64,000 bases of DNA from Roseibaca sp. Y0-43 (GTDB lineage Bacteria > Pseudomonadota > Alphaproteobacteria > Rhodobacterales > Rhodobacteraceae), in assembly GCF_020667835.1 (NCBI RefSeq), contig NZ_JAFMPR010000001.1:372001-436000 (forward strand). The letters run 5' to 3'. The position numbers and the translations under genes were made by a program. How positions within the stretch are numbered: the first letter of the stretch is position 1; the number at the start of each line of letters is the position of its first letter. Below are positions 37,056 through 47,202 of this stretch, piece after piece. Under the pieces are notes generated by a model that had not been told where the DNA came from, ran no database searches, and was given only the letters and a program-made list of their open reading frames with translations.

Positions 37056-38657
37056 CTAGCGGTCAGGCTGCAACCCGCTGGGCAGGCTTTCGGGCACGCC
37101 CATGCGGCCCTCCAGCGACGCGGGGTCGCTGAGCGCGTCAAGGAATGCCATCAGCATATCCATCTCGCCGTCGGATAGGGCAGGCATTCGATACCGCTCC
37201 ATCGTGCGGGCGGCGGCGTCTTTGACCGCGCCGACGCGCATCTGGTTCGACAGCGCGGCGTAATCCGGTTCCGCACTGGCCAGTTGCGGCAGCACCGCTT
37301 GCGGGCTGTAGCGGTCAAGCCCCGCGACCGGGTCCATGTGGTGGGTCAGGAAGGCGCGCAGGTCGGAAAACGCACCGGCATGACCCCAAGGGCCGTTATG
37401 GACCACGTTGCGCAACATCGGCGTGCGGAAGGCGTAGGCATCCGCACGGTCCAGCGTCACGCCCGCGCGGCCAATGTCACGGGTATAGCCGTCCTCGTCA
37501 CGGTCCTTGCCGGGGCCGATGGGCGGCTCTCCCATGGCGTGGAAGGCCTGATCGCTCAGAAGCGGGCCGGAATGGCATTCGGCGCAGCGCGCCTTGCCGA
37601 AGAACAGGCGCATCCCCTCGCCCGCACCGGGCGACAGCGCCTGTTCCTCGCGCAGATAGCGGTCAAAGGCGGTGTCATCGGCGCGGAACTCATGGGCGAT
37701 GAAGGCGGCAATCGCGTTGCCGATCTCGTCGATGCGCACCGGGGCGGCTTGCCCGCGCCACGCATCGAACCGGCCCCGATACCCTTCCAAAGCGTCAATC
37801 CGGGCCGCCAGCAAGGCCCAAGCCCCATCATCGCCATGGATACGCTCCTCGACCACGGCGGTGGCGATCTCGTTCTCGCCCTCGCGACCCGCCATTTCGG
37901 CATGGGACAGCACAGGGAAAAGCGCCTGCGCGGCCAGAAGCGTATCGAGCGCCATGTAATCCAGCGGGCCTTGCGGGGTCAGGATGGCACCGGGGTTGGC
38001 CGGGTCACGCTCGACCCGGCCATCATGGAACAAGACCCGCAGCTCGGTCACGCCAAGGTTCCAAAGCGCTGGCGCATTGCGGGGAATGCGTTCGTCGGCG
38101 GCATGGGGGCCGGTGACGCTGCGTTCCGGCCCAAGCCCGGCGGCGCCGGTGCCCAAGCCCAGCGACACCCCGTCGCCCGAGCCAAGGCTGGGATGGTGGC
38201 AGGTCGCACAAGACACGTCCTTGTTGCCCGACAGGATCGGGTCGAAAAACAGGTCGCGGCCTATATCGGCCAAGGCCAGATCGACCGGCGCGAACAGATC
38301 GGCGGTCAGCGCCACGGGGCTGGAGGGCTGCGCGAAAGGGCGCACGGGTGGGCGCCGAATGACGACGGGGGCCGCAACACGGGTGCGGCTGGCAGGTGTC
38401 GCGCGGGTTTGCGGAACAGAGCGCGGCACCTCTTGTGGCTGCACACGCGCATAGGGGCCGACGCCGAAAATATCGCCCATCAGCGCGCCCGCGCGGGCAT
38501 CGCCCTGCTCTGCCGCCACGCGCAAGGCGCGGTAGGCGGTGGCGAAGTCCTCCTGCTCCATCGCAGAGAAGCCGCGCTCGACCGACTGGGCCAGTGCCGT
38601 CTCAGTTGCCACCGACAGGCAGGTGACAGACGCGCAAATCAACAAGATCTTGTGCAT
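37056..38657 (-). CDS. Secreted di-haem cytochrome c peroxidase/MauG-like protein with N-terminal Sel1-like segment
   Basis: A 533-residue periplasmic protein. The signal peptide is at about 1-23 (ending ETALAQ). One Sel1/TPR-like repeat follows (about 29-66: FATAYRALRVAAEQGDARAG), then a proline-rich linker. The peroxidase module carries two c-type haem sites, CATCH (150-154) and CAECH (358-362). RNAPALWNLG and RTPMLRNVV are typical of the CcpA/MauG family. It could reduce hydrogen peroxide or oxidise a protein partner; no mau genes are nearby. The ribosome-binding site is GGGGGGAA directly before the ATG. The 173-bp gap to groEL otherwise holds only the groEL terminator. Confidence 0.9.
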   Translation of the reverse strand: MHKILLICASVTCLSVATETALAQSVERGFSAMEQEDFATAYRALRVAAEQGDARAGALMGDIFGVGPYARVQPQEVPRSVPQTRATPASRTRVAAPVVIRRPPVRPFAQPSSPVALTADLFAPVDLALADIGRDLFFDPILSGNKDVSCATCHHPSLGSGDGVSLGLGTGAAGLGPERSVTGPHAADERIPRNAPALWNLGVTELRVLFHDGRVERDPANPGAILTPQGPLDYMALDTLLAAQALFPVLSHAEMAGREGENEIATAVVEERIHGDDGAWALLAARIDALEGYRGRFDAWRGQAAPVRIDEIGNAIAAFIAHEFRADDTAFDRYLREEQALSPGAGEGMRLFFGKARCAECHSGPLLSDQAFHAMGEPPIGPGKDRDEDGYTRDIGRAGVTLDRADAYAFRTPMLRNVVHNGPWGHAGAFSDLRAFLTHHMDPVAGLDRYSPQAVLPQLASAEPDYAALSNQMRVGAVKDAAARTMERYRMPALSDGEMDMLMAFLDALSDPASLEGRMGVPESLPSGLQPDR

Positions 38658-38774
38658 ATTCCCCCCAAAAACCGCTCACTTAAATGTGAGGACCAGAGTA
38701 ACGCAGCCCTTGAGTCGCACAAGAATTTTCTAACCCATGGTCGGGTGCGGGGAATAAACCGCGCGTTACGCACG

Positions 38775-38800
38775 AAAAAAGGCCGCCCCGAGGGGCGACC
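38775..38800 (-). terminator. Intrinsic terminator of groESL
   Basis: On the minus strand a 9-bp stem (38792-38800 with 38781-38789, one G-T pair) is followed by six T (38780-38775). It lies 30 bp past the groEL stop. Confidence 0.85.
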
Positions 38801-38830
38801 TTTCAAGCTTTCGGCAGGTGCCGGGCTGGC

Positions 38831-40513
<1,683 letters not shown>

Positions 40514-40525
40514 TCAGGTGCGAGA

Positions 40526-40813
40526 TCAGGCGATGACGCCCAGAATGTCGCTTTCCTTCATGATCAGCAGCTCTTCACCATCGACGGTGACTTCGGTGCC
40601 CGACCACTTGCCGAACAGAACGCGGTCGCCAGCCTTGACAGCGGGCGCGATCAGTTCGCCAGAATCCTTACGAGCGCCTTCACCGGTGGCGATGACTTCA
40701 CCCTCTGCGGGCTTTTCCTTGGCGGTTTCGGGGATGATCAGGCCGCCCTTGGTCTTCTCTTCACTTTCGACGCGACGGACAAGCACACGGTCGTGCAGCG
40801 GTTTGAATGCCAT
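40526..40813 (-). CDS. groS: 10-kDa co-chaperonin GroES
   Basis: The lid of the GroEL chamber. It has 95 residues, beginning [15 protein letters not shown], with the mobile loop [18 protein letters not shown] (about 18-35) that contacts GroEL. A longer in-frame start at 40861 would run through the CIRCE operator and is not credible. First gene of the groESL operon. Confidence 0.99.
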   Translation of the reverse strand: MAFKPLHDRVLVRRVESEEKTKGGLIIPETAKEKPAEGEVIATGEGARKDSGELIAPAVKAGDRVLFGKWSGTEVTVDGEELLIMKESDILGVIA

Positions 40814-40847
40814 CTGAGAACACTCCTTGGTTCCAGGTTGAATTTGA

Positions 40848-40874
40848 TTAGCACTCGGCATGGGTGAGTGCTAA
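40848..40874 (-). promoter_or_regulatory. CIRCE operator (HrcA binding site)
   Basis: TTAGCACTC (40848-40856), nine bases, GAGTGCTAA (40866-40874): the canonical inverted repeat with exact half-sites and spacing. It lies at the predicted transcript start of groESL, where HrcA would block transcription until heat shock. Confidence 0.97.
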
Positions 40875-40881
40875 CGGCGCA

Positions 40882-40910
40882 TAGGTAGGCAGGGCGTGAC
40901 AAGCTGTCAA
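40882..40910 (-). promoter_or_regulatory. groESL promoter
   Basis: On the minus strand TTGACA (40910-40905) and TACCTA (40887-40882) are 17 bp apart, placing the start of transcription at about 40875, the edge of CIRCE. This looks like a housekeeping-sigma promoter rather than a sigma-32 one. Confidence 0.8.
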
Positions 40911-40946
40911 CAGGGGGGATCGGGAAAAATTTTGCTGCGCGTGCAA

Positions 40947-41660
40947 CTAATCGGGCAAGGCACCGTCCCAGTCGGCAAGCCCTTTTTGTCCGGCATCCGA
41001 CAGGGCGTAGACGCCCTTTTCGACGCGGGCGAACCAGCCGTAATGATTGTCCGACATGATCCGCGTGGCCACCGGAACACCCGTATCACGCGCGACCGCT
41101 GCGCCCCGGCTTGGGCCGTATTCAGCAAGATAGGCCGCGCAGCGCAACGCGTCTTGCCGGTAGCCCGTCACCAACCCATGCCGCGTGGCCCCGCCGGCAT
41201 TGGGATCGCCCTGCCGCCGGTCGAACTCTGCCGCCAGCTTCTTGCGCTTGGCGGCGGATTTGCGCGGGGCATAGGGGCCGGGCTGCGCCAGAACCTCGAC
41301 CAGCCCATCGCGGGCACGCACCGTCAGCAGGCCCAACCCCAAGCGGCGGCACATGGCGGTGTTGTCGCGCAGGATACGGCGCGCCTGCGCACCTTGCGGG
41401 CGCTTCACCGCCAGATAGACCTGATCGCTCAACGCCAGTCGCGCGATGCCTTGGTGGTAAAGCGCCAGCGAAAACCCGAGCTTCATTTCCACGATCACCG
41501 GCTCTGGCCCGCCCATGGCAACCAGATCGGCCGCGCCGATCTCGCCCTTGACGGTCAGACCAAGTGCTTCGAAATGCGCCTTGAGATGGGGGTAAAGGTC
41601 GGATTCGCGCTGCATGGTCGCCACGTTAGCGACCGACATCGCCGCGCACCAGCGGCCCAT
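40947..41660 (-). CDS. DUF2161 family protein, possible PD-(D/E)XK nuclease fold
   Basis: A 237-residue cytoplasmic protein that I recognise as DUF2161. The N-terminal half has GEIGAADLVAMGG followed by PVIVEMKLGF, an Asp then Glu-x-Lys arrangement like the PD-(D/E)XK phosphodiesterase core. The C-terminal part (about 165-237) looks like a winged-helix DNA-binding region. Its function is not established. Start: ATG 41660 has AAGGGGG nine bases upstream; ATGs at 41639 and 41615 are alternatives. Confidence 0.83.
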   Translation of the reverse strand: MGRWCAAMSVANVATMQRESDLYPHLKAHFEALGLTVKGEIGAADLVAMGGPEPVIVEMKLGFSLALYHQGIARLALSDQVYLAVKRPQGAQARRILRDNTAMCRRLGLGLLTVRARDGLVEVLAQPGPYAPRKSAAKRKKLAAEFDRRQGDPNAGGATRHGLVTGYRQDALRCAAYLAEYGPSRGAAVARDTGVPVATRIMSDNHYGWFARVEKGVYALSDAGQKGLADWDGALPD

Positions 41661-41738
41661 GGCCGAACGCCCCCTTTCCCTAAGCGCGTGCGCTGCCTAT
41701 AACGCGGCAAACGCCAACACGCAGGACGGACCTGACCC

Positions 41739-42659
41739 ATGACCACCCTTGTCTTCGGCCATTATTCCCCCGACACCGACTCGACCGGCTCGCCCATTAT
41801 CTGGGCGTGGTTCCTGAACGAGGTGAAGAAAATCCCGGCAGAGGCCGTTCTGCTGGGCGAACCCAACACCGAAGCCGCCTTTGTCCTGAAACACTGGGAC
41901 TGCCCCAAGCCCCGCATCGTGACAGAGATTGCCGACGGCACCCAAGCCGTCGTCGTCGACACCAACAACCCCGGCGAATTGCCCGCCAATATCAACGCGC
42001 TGGACGTGACCGCGATCATCGACCACCACAAGCTGGTGGGCGGGCTGGAAACCAAGGGGCCGATCGACATCACCATCCGCCCGCTGGCCTGCACCGCTAC
42101 CATCATGCACAGCCTGATCGGCAAGCACATGGCACAAGCCCCGCGTTTCGTGAAAGGGCTGATGCTGTCCTGCATCCTGTCGGACACGCTGGAATTCCGC
42201 TCTCCCACCACCACGCAGGAAGACCGCGCCATCGCGCACGCGCTGGCAGAGGATCTGGGCGTGGACATGAATGAGCTGGCGACCGCCATGTTCGCCGCGA
42301 AATCAGACGTGTCAGCGTTCAGCGATGCCGAATTGTTGCGGATGGATTCCAAGAATTACGAAGTGGGCGGCAAGAAATTCCGCGTCTCTGTTCTGGAAAC
42401 CACCTCTCCCGACCAGATCCTGTCGCGCAAGGACAGCCTTGTGGCCAGCATGGAAACCGTCGCGACCGAGGACGGCGCAGACCAGGTACTGTTGTTCGTG
42501 GTCGATATTCTGCGCGAAGAAGCCACGATGCTGGTGCCCAATGACCTGACCCGCACGGTGGCGGAAAAGTCTTTCGGTGTCAGCGTGGACAACGACACGG
42601 TCGTTCTGCCCGGCGTCATGAGCCGCAAGAAACAGATCATCCCGGTTCTGGCGCTCTGA
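41739..42659 (+). CDS. ppaC: Manganese-dependent inorganic pyrophosphatase (family II)
   Basis: Hydrolyses pyrophosphate to drive biosynthesis. It has 306 residues of the DHH superfamily. Metal ligands are His8, Asp12 and Asp14 (GHYSPDTDSTG), Asp74 (VVDTNNPGE), His96/His97 (AIIDHHKL) and Asp149 (ILSDTLEF). The substrate-binding SRKKQ lies near the C-terminus (about 294-298). This is unrelated to the common hexameric family I enzyme. AGGACGGA precedes the ATG. The next gene follows after 10 bp. Confidence 0.93.
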   Translation: MTTLVFGHYSPDTDSTGSPIIWAWFLNEVKKIPAEAVLLGEPNTEAAFVLKHWDCPKPRIVTEIADGTQAVVVDTNNPGELPANINALDVTAIIDHHKLVGGLETKGPIDITIRPLACTATIMHSLIGKHMAQAPRFVKGLMLSCILSDTLEFRSPTTTQEDRAIAHALAEDLGVDMNELATAMFAAKSDVSAFSDAELLRMDSKNYEVGGKKFRVSVLETTSPDQILSRKDSLVASMETVATEDGADQVLLFVVDILREEATMLVPNDLTRTVAEKSFGVSVDNDTVVLPGVMSRKKQIIPVLAL

Positions 42660-42669
42660 AAGGCCTGAC

Positions 42670-43551
42670 ATGACCCGCATCCTACGCAGTTTCGCCGAGG
42701 TTTCGGCAATCTATGACCTTGCCTTGGTGGACCTTTGGGGCTGCGTGCATAATGGCGAGGACATCTATCCCGCCGCCGAAGCCGCTTTGATCGCCTTTCG
42801 CAAGGGTGGTGGCCGGGTCATTTTGGTCACCAATGCGCCCCGGCCAGAGGCGGGCGTGCGCGCGCGGCTGGACGAGATGGGGCTGTCCCCCGACGCTTAT
42901 GACGCCATCGCCACCTCTGGCGACGCCGCACAGCAGGGCATGTTGATGGGCGCGGTCGGCACCAAGGTCTGGCATCTTGGCCCGGACAAGGATGACGGGT
43001 TTTTCACCGACCTGCCCGATTGGGCGGGCGAGTATCCGGCCATCGAACGCGTCAGCTTCGAGGATGCCGAGGGCATTGTGTGCACTGGCCCGTTCGAGGA
43101 GCTGACGGAAACCCCAGAGGATTATCGCGGCCGCCTGCTGGCCGCCAAGGCGCGCGGGTTGAAACTGCTCTGCGCCAATCCCGATATCGTCGTCGATTAC
43201 GGCGAAACCCGCATCTATTGTGCGGGCGCGATTGCGCAGCTTTACGACCAGATGGGCGGCGAGAGCCTGTATTTCGGCAAGCCGCACCCTCCCATCTACG
43301 ATTTGGCCCGTCGTCACGCCCAGCGCATTGGCGTGGCCTTTGCCGAGGATCGGATCATCGCCATCGGCGACGGTATCCAGACCGATGTGAAGGGCGGCAT
43401 GGCCGAGGGGGTGGATACGCTGTTCATCACCGGCGGGCTGGCAGCAGAGGAGTTTGGCCCGGATGTCGAACATCCCGAGCAAGCGTTGCTCGATGCGTGG
43501 CTGACCAAGGAAGGGCAATCCCCGACCTATGCCATCGGGCGGCTGCGCTAG
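42670..43551 (+). CDS. HAD-superfamily hydrolase, TIGR01459 type
   Basis: A 293-residue phosphatase-like protein of the NagD-like HAD branch. The nucleophile motif reads DLWGCVHNG (Asp21), so the usual second Asp is Trp, a feature of this subfamily. The Thr of motif II is in ILVTNAPRP, and motifs III/IV are FGKPHPPIYD and IAIGDGIQTDVKGG. The substrate is unknown. It is probably cotranscribed with the pyrophosphatase gene 10 bp upstream. Confidence 0.9.
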   Translation: MTRILRSFAEVSAIYDLALVDLWGCVHNGEDIYPAAEAALIAFRKGGGRVILVTNAPRPEAGVRARLDEMGLSPDAYDAIATSGDAAQQGMLMGAVGTKVWHLGPDKDDGFFTDLPDWAGEYPAIERVSFEDAEGIVCTGPFEELTETPEDYRGRLLAAKARGLKLLCANPDIVVDYGETRIYCAGAIAQLYDQMGGESLYFGKPHPPIYDLARRHAQRIGVAFAEDRIIAIGDGIQTDVKGGMAEGVDTLFITGGLAAEEFGPDVEHPEQALLDAWLTKEGQSPTYAIGRLR

Positions 43552-43712
43552 GGGCGCCCGCGTGCCTCTTGCGGCAGAATGTCACGCAACATAATTGCAC
43601 CACAAACCCGGTTCGCTATTATTTTATTACGCAAGGCGCTTGCGCGACTCGGTCAGATAGGCTATTGCTGCACCGCAACATGGCCCTGAACCGAATGGAA
43701 AGGCGTGATACG

Positions 43713-44171
43713 ATGTTGGACACTGGCATGAACGATAATTTCCCGCGTGGCACGATCTGCATCGAAGATCTGGAAATCGGGATGGCGCGCCATCTGCAAA
43801 AGGAAATCACCGACCGCGACATCGAGTTGTTCGCGGAGGTGTCGACCGACCGCAACCCGGTGCACCTGGACGATTCCTACGCGCAGGACACGATCTTCGA
43901 AGGCCGTATCGCGCATGGTATGCTGACCGCTGGTCTGATCTCTGCGGTCATTGGCGAACAGCTTCCCGGCCACGGCACGATCTACATGGGCCAGTCTCTG
44001 AAATTCATGGCCCCCGTGCGCCCCGGCGATGTTGTGCGCGCCGAAGTGTCGGTGCTGACCATTGACTACGCCAAACGCCGCGTGACCCTTGATTGTCGCT
44101 GCACGGTGGGGGATATGACGGTCCTGAAGGGCGAAGCGACCGTGCTCGCCCCAAGCCGTAAATTCGACTAA
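43713..44171 (+). CDS. MaoC-like (R)-specific enoyl-CoA hydratase
   Basis: A 152-residue single hotdog-domain protein. ELFAEVSTDRNPVHLDDSYA (about 37-56) carries the catalytic Asp/His pair of R-hydratases, and IAHGMLTAGLISAVIGEQLPG follows. The family hydrates trans-2-enoyl-CoA to (R)-3-hydroxyacyl-CoA, supplying polyhydroxyalkanoate or other pathways. GGAAAGG is nine bases before ATG 43713. The 161-bp gap before it is AT-rich around 43615-43630 and may hold its promoter, but no clear pair of boxes stands out. Confidence 0.9.
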   Translation: MLDTGMNDNFPRGTICIEDLEIGMARHLQKEITDRDIELFAEVSTDRNPVHLDDSYAQDTIFEGRIAHGMLTAGLISAVIGEQLPGHGTIYMGQSLKFMAPVRPGDVVRAEVSVLTIDYAKRRVTLDCRCTVGDMTVLKGEATVLAPSRKFD

Positions 44172-44198
44172 GGGGCGCATTTGCCCCGACGAGGGCAG

Positions 44199-45125
44199 AT
44201 GCAGGTTTTCCACCATTGGACTGGGCTTGACCCGCAGGCCCGTGGCGCGTCTGTCGCCATGGGCAATTTCGACGGGCTGCATCTGGGGCACCGCGCAGTG
44301 CTGGACATGGCCCGCCGCCCCGACGCGCCCTTGGGCGTCGTCACGTTCGAGCCGCACCCGCGCGAGTTTTTCGCGCCAGACGCCCCGCCCTTCCGGCTGA
44401 TGAACGCCACCGCCCGCGCGCATCGGATGCAGATGCTGGGGGTCGAGCGGCTGTTTGAACTGCCTTTCGATGCCACGCTCTCGCAGCTATCGGCGCGCGA
44501 CTTCGCCCAACAGGTGTTGCATGACGGGCTTGGCATTCGCCATGTCGTGATCGGCGCGGATTTCTGCTTTGGCAAAGGGCGCGAGGGGACGGCCGCCGAT
44601 TTGCAGGCCTTGGGGGCAGAGCTGGGCTTTGATGTGACCGTGGCTGATCTGGTCAAGCAAGGCGAGGAGGTGTTTTCCTCGACCGCTATTCGCGCCGCGC
44701 TGACCGAAGGCGACCCGCGCCGCGCCGCGCGGATGCTGGGGCATTGGCACCGCATCGAAGGGCCGGTGCTGCATGGCGAAAAACGCGGGCGCGAGCTGGG
44801 CTATCCGACAGCGAACATGTCCATCGACGGGCTGCACCCGCCGCGTTTCGGCGTCTATGCCGTGCTGGTCGATGTGATGGACGGCCCCCATGCCGGGCGC
44901 TACCAAGGCGTGGCATCCATGGGGGTGCGGCCCATGTTCGGGGTGAACACGCCCAATCTGGAAACCTTCCTGTTCGATTTCAAAGGCGATCTGTATGGCG
45001 CCAAGCTGTCCGTCGCACTGGTGGAACACCTGCGCGACGAAGTGGCCTTTGAAGGTATCGAGAAGCTGATCGCGCAGATGAACGCCGACAGCCTTCAGGC
45101 GCGGGCCATCCTGAACGCGCTCTAG
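44199..45125 (+). CDS. ribF: Bifunctional riboflavin kinase/FAD synthetase
   Basis: Phosphorylates riboflavin to FMN, then adenylates it to FAD. About 308 residues. The N-terminal adenylyltransferase has MGNFDGLHLGHR (21-32) and VFSSTAIRAAL (about 162-172). The C-terminal kinase has RGRELGYPTANM (about 197-208). ATG 44199 matches the expected protein start, although GAGGG is only three bases before it. A TTG at 44181 with AAGGGG upstream is an alternative. No FMN riboswitch is seen. It ends 3 bp from the convergent polyprenyl synthase gene. Confidence 0.95.
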   Translation: MQVFHHWTGLDPQARGASVAMGNFDGLHLGHRAVLDMARRPDAPLGVVTFEPHPREFFAPDAPPFRLMNATARAHRMQMLGVERLFELPFDATLSQLSARDFAQQVLHDGLGIRHVVIGADFCFGKGREGTAADLQALGAELGFDVTVADLVKQGEEVFSSTAIRAALTEGDPRRAARMLGHWHRIEGPVLHGEKRGRELGYPTANMSIDGLHPPRFGVYAVLVDVMDGPHAGRYQGVASMGVRPMFGVNTPNLETFLFDFKGDLYGAKLSVALVEHLRDEVAFEGIEKLIAQMNADSLQARAILNAL

Positions 45126-45128
45126 CGC

Positions 45129-46139
45129 TTATTTCAACCGCTGCACCACATAAGTGGCCAGGTCCGACAGCATGGCGCGCAAGGGCGTGTCGGGCAGGAG
45201 GGCCAAGGCTTCTTTGGCCTTGTCCGACCATGCCAGCGCCTCGGAACGGGTTTCTTCCAACGTGCCGTGGCGGGCGATGATGGCGCAAGCCTGCTCGAAA
45301 TCGCCGTCCTTCTGGTCGCCCTTGGCGATGGTGCGGGTCCAGAAAGCGCGCTCGTCGTCATCCGCGCGGGCATAGGCGCGGATGATGGGCAGGGTCACTT
45401 TCCCTTCGCGGAAATCGTCGCCAATCCGCTTGCCGATGTCGTCGCCTGCGCCGCCGAAATCCAGGAAATCATCCACCATCTGGAAACTGATGCCCAGCGC
45501 GTCGCCATAGGTGAAGAGCGCCTGCACCTTGTCATCGGGCGCCGCGGCCAGCACCGCGCCCGCCTCGGTCGCGGCGGAAAACAGCGCGGCGGTCTTGCCC
45601 CGGATCACGCGCAGATATTGCTCTTCGGTTGTGCCAAGGTTCTGCGCGGTGGTCAGTTGCAGCACCTCGCCCTCGGCAATCGTGGCAGAGGCATTCGACA
45701 GGATATCCAGCACCCGCAACGACCCGCAGGCCACCATAAGCTGGAAGGCGCGCGCAAACAGGTAATCGCCCACCAGCACCGAAGATTTGTTGTCCCACAA
45801 CAGGTTCGCGGTCGCGCGCCCCCGGCGCTGCGCGCTTTCATCGACCACGTCATCATGCAACAGCGTCGCGGTGTGAATGAACTCGACCGTCGCCGCCAGG
45901 TGGTGATGATAGGGGCCGTCATAGCCACACAATTCCGCCGCGGCCAGAACCAGCATGGGGCGGATGCGTTTGCCGCCCGCCTCGATCAGATGCGCGGTCA
46001 CTTCGGGGATACGCGGCGCATGTTCGGACGCCATGGTCTTGCGGATCAGGGCATTCACCGCGACCAGATCCTCCGACAGATGCGCGGCAAGCGCATCATG
46101 CGGGCGATCTTGCATATGTTGCGTGTCCATCTTCTGCAT
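45129..46139 (-). CDS. ispB: Polyprenyl diphosphate synthase (octa/decaprenyl type)
   Basis: Makes the long isoprenoid side chain of ubiquinone from FPP and IPP. It has 336 residues. The first Asp-rich motif is LLHDDVVD (Asp96-Asp100), the second is QMVDDFLDF (Asp223-Asp227), and KRIRP lies near 57-61. Alphaproteobacteria usually make Q-10, so a decaprenyl product is likely but not proven by sequence. The divergent DUF2007 gene starts 33 bp away. Confidence 0.94.
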   Translation of the reverse strand: MQKMDTQHMQDRPHDALAAHLSEDLVAVNALIRKTMASEHAPRIPEVTAHLIEAGGKRIRPMLVLAAAELCGYDGPYHHHLAATVEFIHTATLLHDDVVDESAQRRGRATANLLWDNKSSVLVGDYLFARAFQLMVACGSLRVLDILSNASATIAEGEVLQLTTAQNLGTTEEQYLRVIRGKTAALFSAATEAGAVLAAAPDDKVQALFTYGDALGISFQMVDDFLDFGGAGDDIGKRIGDDFREGKVTLPIIRAYARADDDERAFWTRTIAKGDQKDGDFEQACAIIARHGTLEETRSEALAWSDKAKEALALLPDTPLRAMLSDLATYVVQRLK

Positions 46140-46172
46140 CCCGTCTCGACAAAGGCAGGTCCGCGCCCCTAA

Positions 46173-46397
46173 ATGTTGACCATGAAAGAGCTTTTGCGCA
46201 CCACGAACCCGACCATCATCCCGTACGCCACCGCCTTGCTACAGGGCGAGGGTATAGAGGTGTTCGATGTGGACGTCCATATGCACACGCTCGAATCGAC
46301 CTTGGGCATGATGCCGCGCAGGCTGCTGGTGCGACGCGAGGATTTTTTCATGGCCAGTTCCATCCTGCGGGAAAATGGTATTCCGTTGCATGACTGA
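46173..46397 (+). CDS. DUF2007 domain protein (signal-transducing-like)
   Basis: A 74-residue cytoplasmic protein of the DUF2007 family. The KELLRTTNPTIIPYATALLQ and RLLVRREDFFMASSILRENG segments show the ferredoxin-like fold with an ACT/PII-like look. Its role is unknown. Start at ATG 46173 or 46182. Its stop overlaps the following methyltransferase start (46390). Confidence 0.82.
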   Translation: MLTMKELLRTTNPTIIPYATALLQGEGIEVFDVDVHMHTLESTLGMMPRRLLVRREDFFMASSILRENGIPLHD

Positions 46398-47163
46398 GTC
46401 AACCGAAGCGGACCTGACGCGCGACGCCTTTCTGGGCGGGCATGTCTGGGCATGGCAGCCACGCAACGGCTACCGTGCAGCGACCGATCCGGTGTTCTTG
46501 GCGGCCTCTGTTCCCGCGCGCACCGGGCAGTCGGTGTTGGAACTGGGCTGCGGGGTGGGCGTGGCCAGCCTGTGTCTGGCCGCGCGCGTGCCGGGCTTGT
46601 CACTTGCTGGTGTGGAACTGCAAACCGATTACGCGGCCCTTGCGCGGCGCAACGCCGCAGAGAACGGGGCCGCCATGACCGTGGCGCAGGCCGACCTGCG
46701 CGCCCTGCCCGCCGACCTGCGCAGCCAAAGCTTTGACCATGTCATCGCCAACCCGCCCTTTTACGCGGCGTGCGGGCCTGCCGCGCAGGATGCAGGCCGC
46801 GACCGCGCCTTGCGCGAAGATACACCATTGGCCGATTGGCTGGATGTCGGTCTGCGGCGGCTGCGCGATGGCGGCTATCTGAGCGTGATCCACCTGACGG
46901 ACCGCCTGCCCGATATTCTGGCGGCGCTGCAAGGCCGTGCAAGCGCTGTGGCCCTGCCCTTGGCCGCCCGCGCGCACCGCCCGGCACGCCGAGTGATCGT
47001 GCAGGCGCGCAAGAGCGGGCGCAGCCCCTTCGTACTGTTGCCGCCCCTTGTTATCCACCAAGGCGACCATCACCCCGGAGATGGCGAGTATTTCACCGAT
47101 CCGGTGCGCGCGATCATGCGTGATCTGGGCGCATTGGATCTGGCCAAGATGGCGCGCGGCTAG
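46390..47163 (+). CDS. tRNA1(Val) (adenine37-N6)-methyltransferase-like protein
   Basis: A 257-residue class I SAM-dependent methyltransferase. The SAM loop is VLELGCGVGVAS (49-60), and the amino-methylase motif is IANPPFY (119-125). Together with the RAATDPVFLAASV segment this places it with TrmN6/YfiC, which methylates A37 of tRNA-Val; a related N6-adenine target is possible. It is translationally coupled to the DUF2007 gene (8-bp overlap). Confidence 0.9.
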   Translation: MTESTEADLTRDAFLGGHVWAWQPRNGYRAATDPVFLAASVPARTGQSVLELGCGVGVASLCLAARVPGLSLAGVELQTDYAALARRNAAENGAAMTVAQADLRALPADLRSQSFDHVIANPPFYAACGPAAQDAGRDRALREDTPLADWLDVGLRRLRDGGYLSVIHLTDRLPDILAALQGRASAVALPLAARAHRPARRVIVQARKSGRSPFVLLPPLVIHQGDHHPGDGEYFTDPVRAIMRDLGALDLAKMARG

Positions 47164-47202
47164 GGGATTGCCCCGGCCCACGCCCCGTTGCATAGAAGGG
47201 CG

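Noticed and set aside
44060-44199. A possible FMN riboswitch before ribF
   Set aside because: The stretch is the end of the maoC-like gene plus 27 bp; none of the conserved FMN-element helices is present.
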